From Cepaea nemoralis (Eukaryota; Mollusca; Gastropoda; Stylommatophora; Helicidae): DNA of 64,000 nt. A program made the position numbers and the translations under genes. The stretch spans positions 1,466,501-1,530,500 of the forward strand of contig JACEFZ010018303.1 of assembly GCA_014155875.1 (NCBI GenBank), read 5' to 3'. Positions 43,725-54,500 of this stretch are shown piece by piece. The notes below the pieces were generated by a model that worked only from the letters and a program-made list of their open reading frames with translations, did not search any database and was not told where the DNA came from. Positions within the stretch are counted from its first letter, which is position 1, and the number at the start of each line of letters is the position of its first letter.

Positions 43725-43895
43725 GGTAGTGGGTTCAATCTCTACACTGGTCAGTTTGTTGACTTCTCATCCTTGACTTTGGGATGTAAATTACAAGTTT
43801 GTCAGAACTCATCGCCTGGTGACGAGGGACACTGTCCAGTGCACGCCCTAGTAATAGCACGTATATTGACTGTACTTGCGGTCAAAGCGAGCGAA
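43725..43895 (+). repeat. SINE family C, head-truncated
   Basis: GTGGGTTCAATCTCTACACT, CTTCTCATCCTTGACTTTGG and the GCGGTCAAAGCGAGCGAA end. Confidence 0.8.
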
Positions 43896-44102
43896 CAAAA
43901 ACAACAAACAACATGCCATTAGCAACAGTTGTTTAGCCACGACAACAGTAGCCTATGTAACAAGGCTTCCCTGACGAGCCAATCAGCGACTGGTTGTCAA
44001 TTTGGTCACGATTCTCATGGTTACTGTGTAAGGTTGCAGACACACAGGAAGTAGTTATACCACCTGTCAGTGGTTCTTAAACCGTGCAGGAAGCCACCAG
44101 AA

Positions 44103-44495
44103 CAGTGGTTCTCAACCTTTTTTTTTGGCCCGTGCCCCCCTTCACCATATTCTCAGAACGTCATTCTCCCCTTTCGTATTTCCATCCTAAAAATCTCCCC
44201 GCCTCGCCCCGCCCCTACACAGTATACGTAATAATGGAAGCTAAATTTAATAGCACATACTAAAACAAGTCTAGACGTCTACATAAAACGTGATTTGCGG
44301 GTCTACTTACGTTATAAAATGAATTTCAGACGGGTGAGACGTACAGAACCATAAAGTATGAAGGGAAAAACAATATCAAGTAATCGGTTCTTGTATTAAC
44401 GCGATCTTGAAATAATCTTAATTCCCCCCTGGAAACCCTAAAATTACCCCTGGGGGGGGGGGGGGGGGGAATTCCCCACCGGCTGAGAACCACTG
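44103..44495 (-). mobile_element. hAT-type MITE, second copy
   Basis: Reverse-orientation relative of 25101-25536 with ends CAGTGGTTCTCAACC and a slightly changed partner (GGCTGAGAACCACTG). Flanks CACCAGAA and CATTAGAA match at 6 of 8, so the target duplication has decayed. A G-run of about 20 (44450-44469) interrupts it. A second terminal-repeat-like CAGTGGTTCTTAAACC sits just upstream at 44068. Confidence 0.85.
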
Positions 44496-44699
44496 CATTA
44501 GAAGAATACACCGAATCTAACAATGAGTTCAACACAGCAACGGACTCTGAGGTATTTTCAAACAATTGTTTGCAAACATAATGTGATGACAATTGTCTTG
44601 TTTCTCCTAATTGTTTACTGTATTTGTATCCGATGTAATCTCAAGTACCCTAGTCTATCGAGGGCCGATTTATTTGTCTTTGTCTCTGTCTGTGTTGTG

Positions 44700-44895
44700 T
44701 TTGAAGGTTTGGTTAACCACTGTAAGTTAGTGTGTGACCGGCACAGTTTCTGTTGTCATATACGGGTCCTAGAGAAGACCAAATTGTGGGAACTACTGTA
44801 GGCAAACATTGGTCAGTTTCTGTTGTCATAGACGGGTCCTAGAGAAGATCAAATTGTGAGAACTACTGTAGGCAAACATTGGTCAGTTTCTGCAA
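44700..44895 (+). repeat. ~70-bp tandem duplication
   Basis: CAGTTTCTGTTGTCATA.ACGG through GTAGGCAAACATTGGT occurs twice in succession, with the start of a third unit. Confidence 0.85.
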
Positions 44896-45218
44896 GGACG
44901 GTTAGTGTTAGCTTTGTTTATCTCCCATCTGGTGTCACACACGGCAATCACCTCCCGAAGGCGCGAAGAGTATATTTGCTTCGTCTTCCGCCAGTTCAGT
45001 CTCACCAGCCAGTCATCTGACTGACCAACTTAAGACATTCGACCTAGCTATTTATCGGCTAGTGACACTTTGACCTACAAATCTAACCCAGTATGGGCAA
45101 GAGACTGTGACGTTTGCCTGTTGATCTGTTAGTGATCATGAAAATGTGTGACAGACATACAGGTGCCGATCTCATAATTACTGTTTTCACGGCGCCTTTG
45201 AGCTGCGTGGTTTGATGT

Positions 45219-45653
45219 TTGAAGTGGGGTAACCCAGGGCGGGTTGAATATACTATTGATCGTTTGTTGATCATCGGGTGTTTGATTGTTGTTTCAACGG
45301 CCATGGCAGACGGAGAATGCCAGATCACCGGGAGTGGAGCTAGCTTCAGAAAAGTCGTTGGTATGGCCGGCTGGAACAGGATGTACAGCGACGAAAATAA
45401 AACAGAAACTAGAAACAGTATCGTGCTTAGATTAACATCAGCCAGTGCCATCTCCGCATTGAAGGACAGCTGTAATGAGTCTCCAACGCCCTCTATCCCG
45501 CGTAATTGCGTTACACCTATTCAGGCTTATGTCTGTGCTCTTGTTAAAGTTGTCAATAGACTTGTAGCTTTATCTCTCTGGTCCTCTTCTCTTCCAATCT
45601 TCCATCCAGCATATCCTTTAATAAAGCTATTTGTGCCATTTTGTATGCCATAA
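45219..45653 (+). CDS. Hypothetical ORF with signal-peptide-like start
   Basis: 144 codons. Residues about 15-29 (RLLIIGCLIVVSTAM) form a hydrophobic stretch followed by a small-residue site, as in a secreted protein, then a polar segment with cysteines (DGECQITGSGASF). No family recognised. The last third is low in coding character and runs towards a LINE fragment, so if real the coding part is probably only a first exon, possibly ending near a GTAATGAGT (about 45472). I would treat it as unproven. Confidence 0.2.
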   Translation: MKWGNPGRVEYTIDRLLIIGCLIVVSTAMADGECQITGSGASFRKVVGMAGWNRMYSDENKTETRNSIVLRLTSASAISALKDSCNESPTPSIPRNCVTPIQAYVCALVKVVNRLVALSLWSSSLPIFHPAYPLIKLFVPFCMP

Positions 45654-45671
45654 ATAATAATAATAATCATC

Positions 45672-45815
45672 ATCATCATAATCATCATTATCATGTGCCA
45701 TGCCGATAAGCGTGGGCGGTCATGTTTCGTCATCTCACACGATCACCAGAGTCGTGGATCAGCTCTGTGTTCTTGTCTCGATTATGCCATATGGTTAAAC
45801 CATCTCGATATTTAC
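45672..45815 (-). pseudogene. RTE-like LINE 3' end, short
   Basis: Complement of the last ~40 codons of the LINE at 41578 (GTGCCATGCCGATAAGCGTG on the plus strand), with an ATC/ATT repeat tail. Confidence 0.85.
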
Positions 45816-45926
45816 CTCTTTTGCCTTTCCCTTGTTTTCCCCTCACAAGAAGGATTAGCTTCAAAATTACTAGCTCGCTGAAGATCTTATGATGAAATGT
45901 ATGAATTCAGACTTCCACACGGAAGT

Positions 45927-46197
45927 CACCGTGGCCGAATGGAAAAGTATGCTGATGCCAAGGTAGCGGGTTCAACCCCTACACCGGTCAGTTGGACTAA
46001 CATGTTGACTTCCCGTCCTTGACTTACGGACGTAAATTACAAGTACCTCAGAAGTCAAAGTGGATCAACTGATGGCGAGGGACACTGGTAATAGAGAAAG
46101 CCAACCCACACGCAACATCAGTCAGTGCACTCCTTAGTAGTGGCAACTACTAGAACTACGTGTGTGGACTACGCATGGGTTCAAAAGCGAACGCCAG
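45927..46197 (+). repeat. SINE family C, near full length
   Basis: GTGGCCGAATGGAAAAGTAT (A-box-like), GCGGGTTCAACCCCTACACC (B-box-like), CCCGTCCTTGACTTACGGAC and GTGTGGACTACGCATGGGTT end. The best-preserved head of the family. Confidence 0.88.
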
Positions 46198-46361
46198 AAA
46201 AAAATGACTTCCACACGATTACTGTACTACAGAAAGTAAAGTGCAGGAGCTTTTACTTACTTTGGGGCGCTTGGATATGTGGTTCTAGGCTCATATTTGT
46301 GTAGACAATCGGCGCTTGATAAGGTCAGTATCTCGCCGGCCGCTTTACTTCTCAAGACATT

Positions 46362-46592
46362 TCTCCCTGGCCTAGTGGTTAACGTCTTTCTCAGTACTCC
46401 TGTATATTCTAGCGAGTAACCTGCGCGAGAATCGGTAGCGGTTCTCGCCGCGTTGGTAACTTACGGGGTATGTGAGCCGGTCGCTCAGAAAGCAGTGGCA
46501 AACTACTGAGCGTAATCTTGCCTAGTACATCAACAGCAGCTGAAAAATGCTGATGTTGACTGCAACGTCCTGTAAGGGATATGCAAAAAAAA
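46362..46592 (+). repeat. SINE family B, full length
   Basis: TCTCCCTGGCCTAGTGGTTA head, GCGGTTCTCGCCGCG, GTGAGCCGGTCGCTCAGAAA, end GTCCTGTAAGGGATATGC then an A-run. Close to consensus. Confidence 0.9.
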
Positions 46593-46647
46593 ACACTTTA
46601 GTCTGGGTCCACCTGACAGTCCAGGTCGCTTTTGCAAATCCGAATCC

Positions 46648-46800
46648 CCGGGAAGGTTAACCCGGTCAACAAATGCCCGCAGAAATCGGATGTATCGGCC
46701 TAACGGCGCAAGAACGCAGTTCTGCTGTAAACAGGCACAACGCAATCACGTCAAAAAAAAAAAAAAAATCTCCGGATGAACGCAGAAGGAAACGAAGAAA
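46648..46800 (+). repeat. Repeat family E, retroposon 3' tail
   Basis: Same order of blocks as 35475 with an A-run and CTCCGGATGAACGCAGAAGG end. Confidence 0.85.
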
Positions 46801-47003
46801 TCCGAATCCGCCAGGATGCATATGGAATCCCTGCCCACGGGAGCTGCAGGCGAGATTCTGGCCACCATGCCACCACGACTCCCCTGCGTACTATATTGAT
46901 TTAAAATATACAACGTATTATACGTTTATTACAAAATACATAATATACTATTTCATTCAAGCTCACGAAGATTATTGATATTGAATCGACATTTCTTCAT
47001 TCT
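46801..47003. other. Unassigned AT-rich
   Basis: Nothing recognised before the LINE target site. Confidence 0.3.
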
Positions 47004-47013
47004 AACCGGCGTC

Positions 47014-47797
47014 TTCTTCTTCTTCAGCATTCCGAGCCATTGAGGTTCTTTGCTGCAAATACAATCTGTCTCCATTCGTCTCTCTGGTGGACCTTCTCAT
47101 GCCAGTCGTTGATTCCAAGTGCTTGTAGGTCTGTATGTATATTATCTCTCCACCGCCTTCTTGGTCTACCTCGGGGTCTACGGTCATTTATTTCCTGAGT
47201 GTAAGCGAGTTTTGTTTCCCTATTATCTTCCATTCTTTCTATATGCCCCAGCCATTGTAGTCTATTAGCCTTCATGATACCAGTGATTAGCGGGGACTTA
47301 AACAAATCATAAATGTCTTTGTTACTTCTTCTTTTCCACTCTCCACTTTGTGTATCCCTAATGGGTCCAAAGATGCGTCTTAAAATTTTGTTCTCAAGGG
47401 TTTGTAACAAGGCTTCGTCTCCTTTCGTTGTACTCCAGGTTTCAGAGCCATACAGCACAACTGGTCTGATCAGTGTTTTGTAGATTGTGATTTTGGTGTT
47501 ACGAGATAGCGCCTTTGATTTTAGTAGATGTTGTAGTGCATAGTATATCTTATTTCCAGAGTTGATTCTAGTTTGTATTTCTTCCCTTATGATGTTGGAG
47601 CAGTTGAAGATTGTACCCAGGTATTTGTATGTTTCCGTTCTTTTAATGGTCATATTATCTATTTGTATGTGGCCAGAGTTTTTAGCCATTCCGTCTCTTG
47701 AAATTACCATATATTCTGTCTTAACCGGCACGTACTAGACTTTTTCATACGGTAGTTGTATCCATGTAATGATTTTTTTTATTATTATAAAAGATAA
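47014..47797 (-). mobile_element. 5'-truncated LINE with inverted copy of its flank
   Basis: Flanked by AACCGGCGTC (47004-47013 and 47798-47807). Reading on the minus strand, 47727-47014 is the C-terminal part of a LINE protein: VKTEYMVISRDGM, TYKYLGTIFN, LYGSETWSTT, ENKILRRIFGP, RPRGRPRRRW, ending GSEC before a GAA tail. 47728-47797 is not LINE but a 70-bp inverted copy of 47808-47877. A sister LINE copy is at 58696. The clade is uncertain; RTE-like LINEs share this C-terminal domain. Confidence 0.88.
47024..47731 (-). pseudogene. LINE RT C-terminal domain (ENKILRRIFGP family)
   Basis: 235 codons remain open, but they cover only the region after the RT catalytic core. The first two or three codons already lie at the non-LINE junction. 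No AUG of a complete protein, no endonuclease and no RT box are present, so it cannot act alone. Confidence 0.85.
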
Positions 47798-47877
47798 AAC
47801 CGGCGTCTTATCTTTTATAATAATAAAAAAAATCATTACATGGATACAACTACCGTATGAAAAAGTCTAGTACGTGC
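47728..47877. repeat. Near-perfect palindrome, 70-bp arms
   Basis: Left arm 47728-47797 (GCACGTACTAGACTTTTTCA onward) and right arm 47808-47877 are reverse complements by eye, with a 10-bp loop AACCGGCGTC identical to the LINE target duplication. Confidence 0.95.
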
Positions 47878-48535
47878 CTCGTAGTTTGCAAACCAGAAAT
47901 TGAAAGTCTAGATAAGAGGACGTAATCGGCACATCAACAACCCCCCATGTGGTCGCCAGGGCTAGCCGTATTTTTATGGTGGCGTTTAGAATTTGAAGAA
48001 TTCCCATTGCAAGCTTCTTTTCACTCACGGTTCTATTCATGCTGAGCGAATATTTTCTTGGCATAGAAATGTTGCTTCCAGCGTTCTTGATAACTCCGAT
48101 GTAGAAATGTTTTTGCGTTTGTAATGGAAATATGTAGTATCATTCGTAATAAGGGACTCTAGTGACTTGCGTATTATGTCCTCATCTGTAGTGACTTGCG
48201 TATTATGTCCTCATCTGAGTCAGGTAGGCGTGATTTTGACCGCATCATCCACCGAGTGCCTTATAAAAATGGCAATCAACCACCATATGTACATTGCGTG
48301 TGTATAGAACCCGTTACAGTTTATTATTATTTTGAGTCAAGCAGGCTGGTTGTCAATCGTGGTATGGGCTTGTATAAAATAACGATGTTGTCTCACCCCC
48401 TGTGCCCAGGGTAGTGTATCTGAAATGTCGCTGTTCAAGTAAGGGCGAACAGTTAGGAGGCCCTCAGGGTGTACGTTGCGCTGGTTCAACATCCGTCGTA
48501 AGATGGAAGTCCAGTAAGCCAAAGAGGTTGTAAAG
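47878..48535. other. Unassigned, with a 29-bp tandem duplication
   Basis: TAGTGACTTGCGTATTATGT plus CCTCATCTG occurs twice in tandem at about 48162-48219. No gene recognised. Confidence 0.5.
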
Positions 48536-48539
48536 GTTT

Positions 48540-48775
48540 GTTGCACATCCTTTACAGGACGTCACAGTCAATCTCAGCATTATTTGGCTTTTTGTGATTT
48601 CCTGGTAAGTGTACGTTCAGTAGTTTGCCATTGCTTTCTGAACGACCGGCACTCATACAGTTATATCAAAAGCAGTGCTGGGCGGTCTGCTGCCAAATCA
48701 CCCGCAGCTATGTTTAAAACGCGGTATGCGGGATCACGAATTGCATTTGCAAGCCCTTCGCCATAGGGCCGGTTA
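48540..48775 (-). repeat. SINE family A, near full length
   Basis: Minus strand: ACCGGCCCTATGGCGAAGGG head, CCGCATACCGCGTTTTAAAC, GCAATGGCAAACTACTGAAC core, GACGTCCTGTAAAGGATGTG end. Confidence 0.88.
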
Positions 48776-49194
48776 AAGAGGCTGTAACCCAGGCATAACT
48801 GTGAATCTTAGAAAACCCCATTCTCCATTTTCCAGTGGCTGGTTCTGCGCAGAACTTCCCTCCCATAACAGTTTCGAAATGTGTCTCTGTCGTAAGCCAG
48901 GTGTCCCTGTTGTTGGCATGTGTAAAAATTATCTGTCACATCTTGAATTCATGATGTGGTCCTCCTCGTCTCCGCCTCCCCGCTGCACTGTCCTCCATAA
49001 TTATCTTTTCTGGACATCATGTCTTTTTACGTGTCCAAAATATTTCACTTTCCTCTTTTGTATTTGTCTAAATAACCAATCTACTTCAGTTTTGAGTTCT
49101 TGTTGGATAGACCTGGGTGTTCTTCTCCCCATCCAATGCACGGGTAATGCTCTAGATAGCACACTATCAAAGCTAAGATTTGTATCAAGTGTGG
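48776..49194. other. Unassigned
   Basis: Part of a 257-codon mosaic frame that I do not believe is a gene. Confidence 0.3.
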
Positions 49195-49385
49195 CCCTTG
49201 TTCAATTTCGTTCATCGCAAGATCGAGGGGAAGAGAGGCAGGGGCCGACCAAGAGAAATGATGCTGGATGGATTGAGACGATCGCATGGAGGAATATCAT
49301 CAGCAGAGAACACCAAAGACCGAGATCTGTGGAGAGCCATGAACGCCTACGCCAGCTGGCAGGGTACTTGATGATGATGATGGTG
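49195..49385 (+). pseudogene. Third LINE family, C-terminal fragment
   Basis: One frame reads KIEGKRGRGRPREMMLDGLR, then TKDRDLWRAMNAYASWQGT and stop, with a GATGAT repeat tail. The GRGRPR...DRDLWR pattern is typical of LINE protein C-termini; the sequence differs from the other two families here. Confidence 0.75.
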
Positions 49386-50147
49386 GCCCTTGTATACACA
49401 CGTGTATCTCCCTGGTTGCTTCGGAGTTCGTGCACAGGGTTGAGAACCCCTAGTGTTATCTGTGGTAGAAGACTGAAGCACTTGTGGAGATATCGGTGTG
49501 TAACGAACACGATCCTTGCCTTAACAAGCCAAACAAAACCAACAGGGAGATATCAATCGCTGGGGAACTCTTAAAGTCATTTACATATCCAGGGACATAC
49601 ATTCGCGGCTATTGGTTAGCACTGATTGAACTCTTGTCCTGTGTCTTGTTTGACTTGAGATCACTTTCTGGCAGCTTATTTCTCGTCTTATTGCCGTGTC
49701 TTGTATTTCACATTGTCCGTTAGTATTTAATTATGCCTTTCTATTTTTCAACTTCCTTGTAGAAAGAACAACGGAAACGACAAGTTAGACAGTTCTTTAT
49801 TTACGCCCGGCATACTTGTGTATAGCACGCTTGCTTGTCGGCCCGGCGCTCTTGTGTTTAAGTCCACCTCCAGGCGTTGATTGTTAAAAAGAAACCGACC
49901 TGGTTAATCCAACAGAAAATGTGTACAAGTAAGTGTTCTGGGAAGTAAAGGGCTCCCGGCGTGATGTTGACGTCATCCATTAGTACCGATAGGTCGGTAG
50001 AGATGATTAGCTGCCGCCATATACTCAGTACGCCGCAAGGCAGAGAACAGGCTCATGGACTGCTGCTGCACTTGACAGTTGTAGCGAACGTTTTCTCATT
50101 GATCTGTCAGTCTGATGAAATGAGGCGTGCAGTAGCAGGATATTTAA

Positions 50148-50148
<1 letters not shown>
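49386..50148. other. Unassigned
   Basis: A weak tRNA-like stretch at about 49815-49880 (TTTAAGTCCACCTCC). No gene. Confidence 0.3.
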
Positions 50149-50213
<65 letters not shown>

Positions 50214-50255
50214 TTCTCTCTCACTCACACACAGAGAAAGAGAGAGAGAGAGAGA
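50149..50255. repeat. (GTCT)n and (AG)n microsatellite
   Basis: GTCT repeats 50150-50210, then CT/AG-rich to 50255. Confidence 0.95.
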
Positions 50256-50457
50256 TTGGATGAATATATATTAATTTATTTGTGGAAACAACGTTACGTT
50301 TCTTTTTAAACGCTTTAGACTGTCAGTTTCAGAATGTTGTCTTTTCTAGTGGCCTGTTGGTTGGTATGAGCGGTCGTGTCCTTTCTCAAACACTCTCCTG
50401 TGTTCATCACTGCTCTTCTTCCCTCTTATGCTACGATGCAAACCTAATTATTCACCC

Positions 50458-50458
<1 letters not shown>

Positions 50459-50550
<92 letters not shown>
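50459..50550. repeat. (CT)n microsatellite
   Basis: About 45 CT dinucleotides. Confidence 0.97.
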
Positions 50551-50554
<4 letters not shown>

Positions 50555-50734
50555 TACAGTAACGTAACCTAAAAGATTAACTAGTTTTAGGTGCATGTGT
50601 ACGTGCGTGCACTTATTCTTTGCCTAGCTCCGTTTCAGAACAACCATCTTGCTTCTTGTCCGTTTACATATAGTTATATTGTGGTCAACCAATTTGACTG
50701 TATGTGTAAATGTCAGTTTCTAATATCTCCATCA
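50551..50734. other. Unassigned
   Basis: Nothing recognised. Confidence 0.3.
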
Positions 50735-50930
50735 TTACAATTTATCTGCTGCGTCTGGTGTGCAATCGTACTCCCATTCGGAAAACCCGGGTTCGAATCC
50801 TTGGTTTTGGTGATGGATTTTTTTTTTCCGGTTAGAGGAAAAAAGAAAACCCTAACCTGCACAGTTCACAGACACTGCGCTAATCAGGCGGCCTTAATTC
50901 CTCAGGCCCAACACCTCTTACCCTCCCCCA
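50735..50930 (+). repeat. SINE family H
   Basis: CTGGTGTGCAATCGTACTCC head side, B-box-like ACCCGGGTTCGAATCC, and AACCCTAACCTGCACAGTTC body shared with the minus-strand copy at 9240. Confidence 0.65.
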
Positions 50931-51670
50931 CCTATCCGTCCTACACCGCATGGTATTATTGGCAGTAATGATAGGTTTGCCTGTCTACTCGGAGCCACTC
51001 AGTATCTGTCCATTGCGCTGTCTACATGTTGAATCCCTTTGTGTCTGTAGCATTCGAAGTTTATATTGTCTGGTTATTAGTATATGGTATGAAGTCTGCT
51101 TCTTCACTGAACTTGTATAAGCGCCGCCGATGAGTATATGTGAATTGATTTGTCTTGCTGTTTGACAGTTTTAAGTGTCAGCTGTGAGAGTGTCTCCTGT
51201 TAACGCTGGGGCGTGGTTACATCTATATTCATAGTACAACCTTTCCTTGCTCATTCTCCTCGGATCAACGCAAGGTTAGGTTTTGCTAACACGCTTATCA
51301 ATGCTCAATCTAACCGCAGCAGGGTGAAGAAGAAAAAATTATTATTATTGATCCTACAATATCAGCAAGTACCCACGGCCGAAATTTCAGTGTGGCTGTG
51401 CTTTTTGTTCTAGGATCAATAATGTGTTCGTATTATTGAGTGCTTACAGTCATCTTCCAGTACTTCAACCCTTGCGATGGTCGTCAAGTTTCCCCATGTC
51501 CCCGTTGTGTGTCTTGTGCCTGTTTCTTGGTTTCCACGATTGTCTGTATTGAAATACCCCTGCATGTCAGTGTTTTAAATGTTTTGATTGGTTTGCCATA
51601 TTCTGTATTCCTCCTGTATTTTGCTCTCTTATAGTCTCTTTGATGTTTCTTTGTATGATAGGCTAGCAGG
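50931..51670. other. Unassigned
   Basis: No gene or repeat recognised. Confidence 0.3.
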
Positions 51671-51970
51671 GAAGGCACCTCTTGGTGGAATTTTGCCTAT
51701 GGACAGGGGGGAGGTGGTCGTGCGCTTGTGGGACCAGGTGGAGAAGGCAAAGGAACAGATTGAGAACCCATATGTGGAAAGAATGAGATTGCGGGGATCG
51801 GCAGGGGTTCTCAAAACTGAGAGGGAAGACCAGGAGAACTTTTAATCAGATAGCGGTGGGAATGATTAGTAGTTTGACTCTTCGCCGGCTGTTGAACGAG
51901 GGGACGGAGCACGTATGGGAATGTCCTGAGTGCAGTGATGTCGGTTCTTAACACAACTCAACTCAACTCT
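51671..51970 (+). repeat. Repeat family F (LINE-like 3' end)
   Basis: Frame fragments read PLGGILPMDRGEVVVRLWDQ and, after a stop, LRRLLNEGTEHVWECPECSD, ending in an ACTCA pentanucleotide tail. It matches the minus-strand copy at 42362 over ~190 bp. Looks like a mobile-element protein end, family not identified. Confidence 0.6.
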
Positions 51971-52159
51971 TTGTATTTTGCTTAAGATGTGACCAAGCAG
52001 TAAGTGTTCTTTTTGTTTTTGTTTTTAACAAAATTCATTGAAGCAGGAATATGATGTTTTTACAGAATATGCTCATTTGTGAGTTGTTCAATCCAACAAT
52101 GCCTTATGTTCTGATAATCCCATATCTAAAATGATTCTATAAGTTTCTTATCACGTTTA
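51971..52159. other. Unassigned
   Basis: Nothing recognised. Confidence 0.3.
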
Positions 52160-52330
52160 TAACTGGCAAGATTGAGGGGAACAGATCAAGGGGTGGGCAG
52201 ACAGGCAAACATCTAGTTGGCTTGATCATTTGGCATAATCGAGACACACACAGAGCTGATCCACGACTATAAAGATCGCGTGAGATGGCGAAACTTGACT
52301 GCCCACGCTTGTCGCCATGGTACATTGGTG
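52160..52330 (+). pseudogene. RTE-like LINE 3' end, short
   Basis: ACTGGCAAGATTGAGGGGAA to GCCCACGCTTGTCGCCATGG aligns with 42028-42192, with several changes and frame breaks. Confidence 0.85.
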
Positions 52331-52334
52331 ATTA

Positions 52335-52420
52335 TCACGTTTATTCATGGTCCATACTTCAGAACCACATAATAACATGACTGGTCAGATTCACATACGG
52401 ACTGTATTTAACAGTAATCA
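52335..52420 (-). pseudogene. Tiny LINE fragment
   Basis: Minus strand reads LLCGSEVWTM, the LYGSETW motif of LINE C-terminal domains. Too short to assign. Confidence 0.4.
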
Positions 52421-52448
52421 ACATGAACACGTAAACAGATATAACATT

Positions 52449-52534
52449 CATCATTATCATCATCATCGTCATCTTTGTCATCATTATCATCTTTGTCATC
52501 ATTATCATCTTTGTCATCATCATCGTCATCGTTT
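52449..52534. repeat. ATC-rich microsatellite
   Basis: TCATCTTTG and TCATTATCATC alternate in a roughly 21-bp period. Confidence 0.85.
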
Positions 52535-52599
52535 AGCAGGTTTGTTGCAGAACGTCGCTCTTCTCACTTCCCGTCGAAAAGTTTCGATAAGTGGCCAGT

Positions 52600-52745
52600 T
52601 CTCACGTCTGAAGCACCCTCCTGTCCTAGATGTCTGCAGTGGCCAGTTCTGCCGTCTCAAGGACCCTCCTGTTCTACGTGTCTGCAATGTCCTGTTTCCC
52701 TCCGAAGCGCCCTCCTGTCTTAGATGTCTGCAATGCCCGATGACC
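52600..52745 (+). repeat. ~45-bp tandem repeat, three units
   Basis: Units share CACCCTCCTGTCCTAGATGT or close variants followed by CTGCARTG.CC. Confidence 0.75.
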
Positions 52746-52954
52746 GCGCCGGTCGACCCCTGCCTGCATTAACCAATTTAATTCCAGCAGAACCTGTATG
52801 GGGAATATACAGCTAACCGCAGCCTCATTGTGATGCCCCGGAACAAGCACGACAGGAAGTTTCTGACCGTCAGATGGTTGTCCTCCTTCCCGGAATGTCT
52901 CGGCCCTTTATCTTCCTGAAAATCGGATCATGACTTCAAGTGTCTTTCTCCTGT

Positions 52955-53420
52955 CGTTGTAATGGCGAGGTTGCGGGTTCAACCCCTACACCGGTCAGCT
53001 GAATTGAAATGTAGACTGCTCGTCCTTGACTTGGGGACGTAAATTACAAGTATATCAGAAGTTGTTAGTGGGTTCGCCTGATGGCGAGGACACTGGTAAT
53101 TGGGAATGCTAATTCTCAGACAAAATAATCAGTCTAGTGCACTCCTCAGTAGGGAGAATGAACAAACACGAGAAGTAGAATCTGTCAATTTTATTAGAAC
53201 ATGATCACAAGTGACAGAATGGACGTTGCGGCTAAAACCTGCTCAGCAGTCAAAGAACAAACACATGGACAACTCTGCGTGTAGAAGACATATATGACAG
53301 TTAGTCATCTGTTTCTGTGTTATGCACCTGCAATGTGTGTAGCTCAACGCCTCGTGTTTCGATGATGCAACTAATAGTAGCAGCACGTGTGTGGACTATG
53401 GTGCAGCTCAGAGTGTATGA
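52955..53420 (+). repeat. SINE family C, interrupted
   Basis: 52955-53155 runs from GCGGGTTCAACCCCTACACC to GTGCACTCCTCAGTAG. The missing end (CACGTGTGTGGACTATG) appears at 53380-53400, so ~220 bp of foreign sequence with no recognised ends separates them. Confidence 0.7.
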
Positions 53421-54082
53421 AAAGAAGCAGAGGAACTCGAGGAGGAATTGTGTGTATCAACAGACATGAATACAGGAAATAACAGATCGTGTATGTGATA
53501 ATAACACGTTAGTGTTCATCGCTAGTTGCAACCGGAGTCCAGTGCGCACGGTTTCATTGTGTGCCAGTGTGACGCAATCAGACCAGATTAATATGCAGAC
53601 AATCTGCAGGTGTTGCCAGGCGGTGACATGCTGGGCGCGTGTTGTGACCCATGCATTGCCATCGTACAAGGTCGTGTTGATAGTGCTGTCGCTCAGGTTA
53701 CGTGTGGGGCAACACGCTGCCGTTAAGGCTGGGATTGGTACTTCAGTTACGTCATCTTGCTCGTCCTTCAGAGTTGTGAATGCAGTTCGGATCCCTCTTC
53801 ATCCCACTGTCCGTCCATCTGTCTTTCTGTCTCATTGATTGATAGATTTATTGATTGATTAAATAATTCACATCATAACATTCCGGACAAACCTAGAGAC
53901 GTTCTCACTCTCCCCCAGTGTCTCCAGGTGTAGATTCTAATCATTTCACTAACACACTGGCTGTAAACATGCCTACTTCCTCCTCTCTTACCACCCTCCC
54001 TAACAGAGCCACACTTAAATCTTCCTTCGAGCATCCTTTAAGATGTTCTTGCATCCGTTACTATATCTTTACCATTTAGTCG
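53421..54082. other. Unassigned
   Basis: The 108-codon ORF here shows no family motif. Confidence 0.3.
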
Positions 54083-54280
54083 TTCATTGTCTGTCTATTT
54101 CTCACCCAATTTTCTGTACGATTGCCAACCAGACTACACATGTCCTACTCGTATTGCTCTTACGTTGCCTGGTATCATTTTCTGTCTGTCTATTTCTCAC
54201 CCAATGCCCTGTACGATTGCCAACCAGACTACACATGTTCTAATCGTATTGCCTCATACGTTGCCTGGTATCATTGTCTG
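54083..54280 (+). repeat. ~97-bp tandem duplication
   Basis: CTGTCTATTTCTCACCCAAT, TGTACGATTGCCAACCAGAC and CGTTGCCTGGTATCATT recur in the same order in two adjacent units. Confidence 0.92.
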
Positions 54281-54439
54281 ATATATCATCACTTCCCAGT
54301 ACCAATGTCTTGCACACCTGCACATATAGCTCACGAGCGTGCGCGGATTAAATGCCTTTTGTTTAGATATGGGATGGAAACGTGTTATCAGCTATCGCCG
54401 ACGCCATCTTTCCGTACAAGAGTGAGCAAGCTCGATAAG

Positions 54440-54500
54440 ACGGCGGTCGACAACAACAACTACAACAGCAACAACAACAACAACAACAAGAGCGACAAAT
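54440..54500. repeat. (AAC)n microsatellite
   Basis: Imperfect AAC/CAA run. Confidence 0.9.

Noticed and set aside
48801..49574. 257-codon ORF as a gene
   Set aside because: It runs through unassigned DNA and a LINE fragment in another frame; no recognisable domain.
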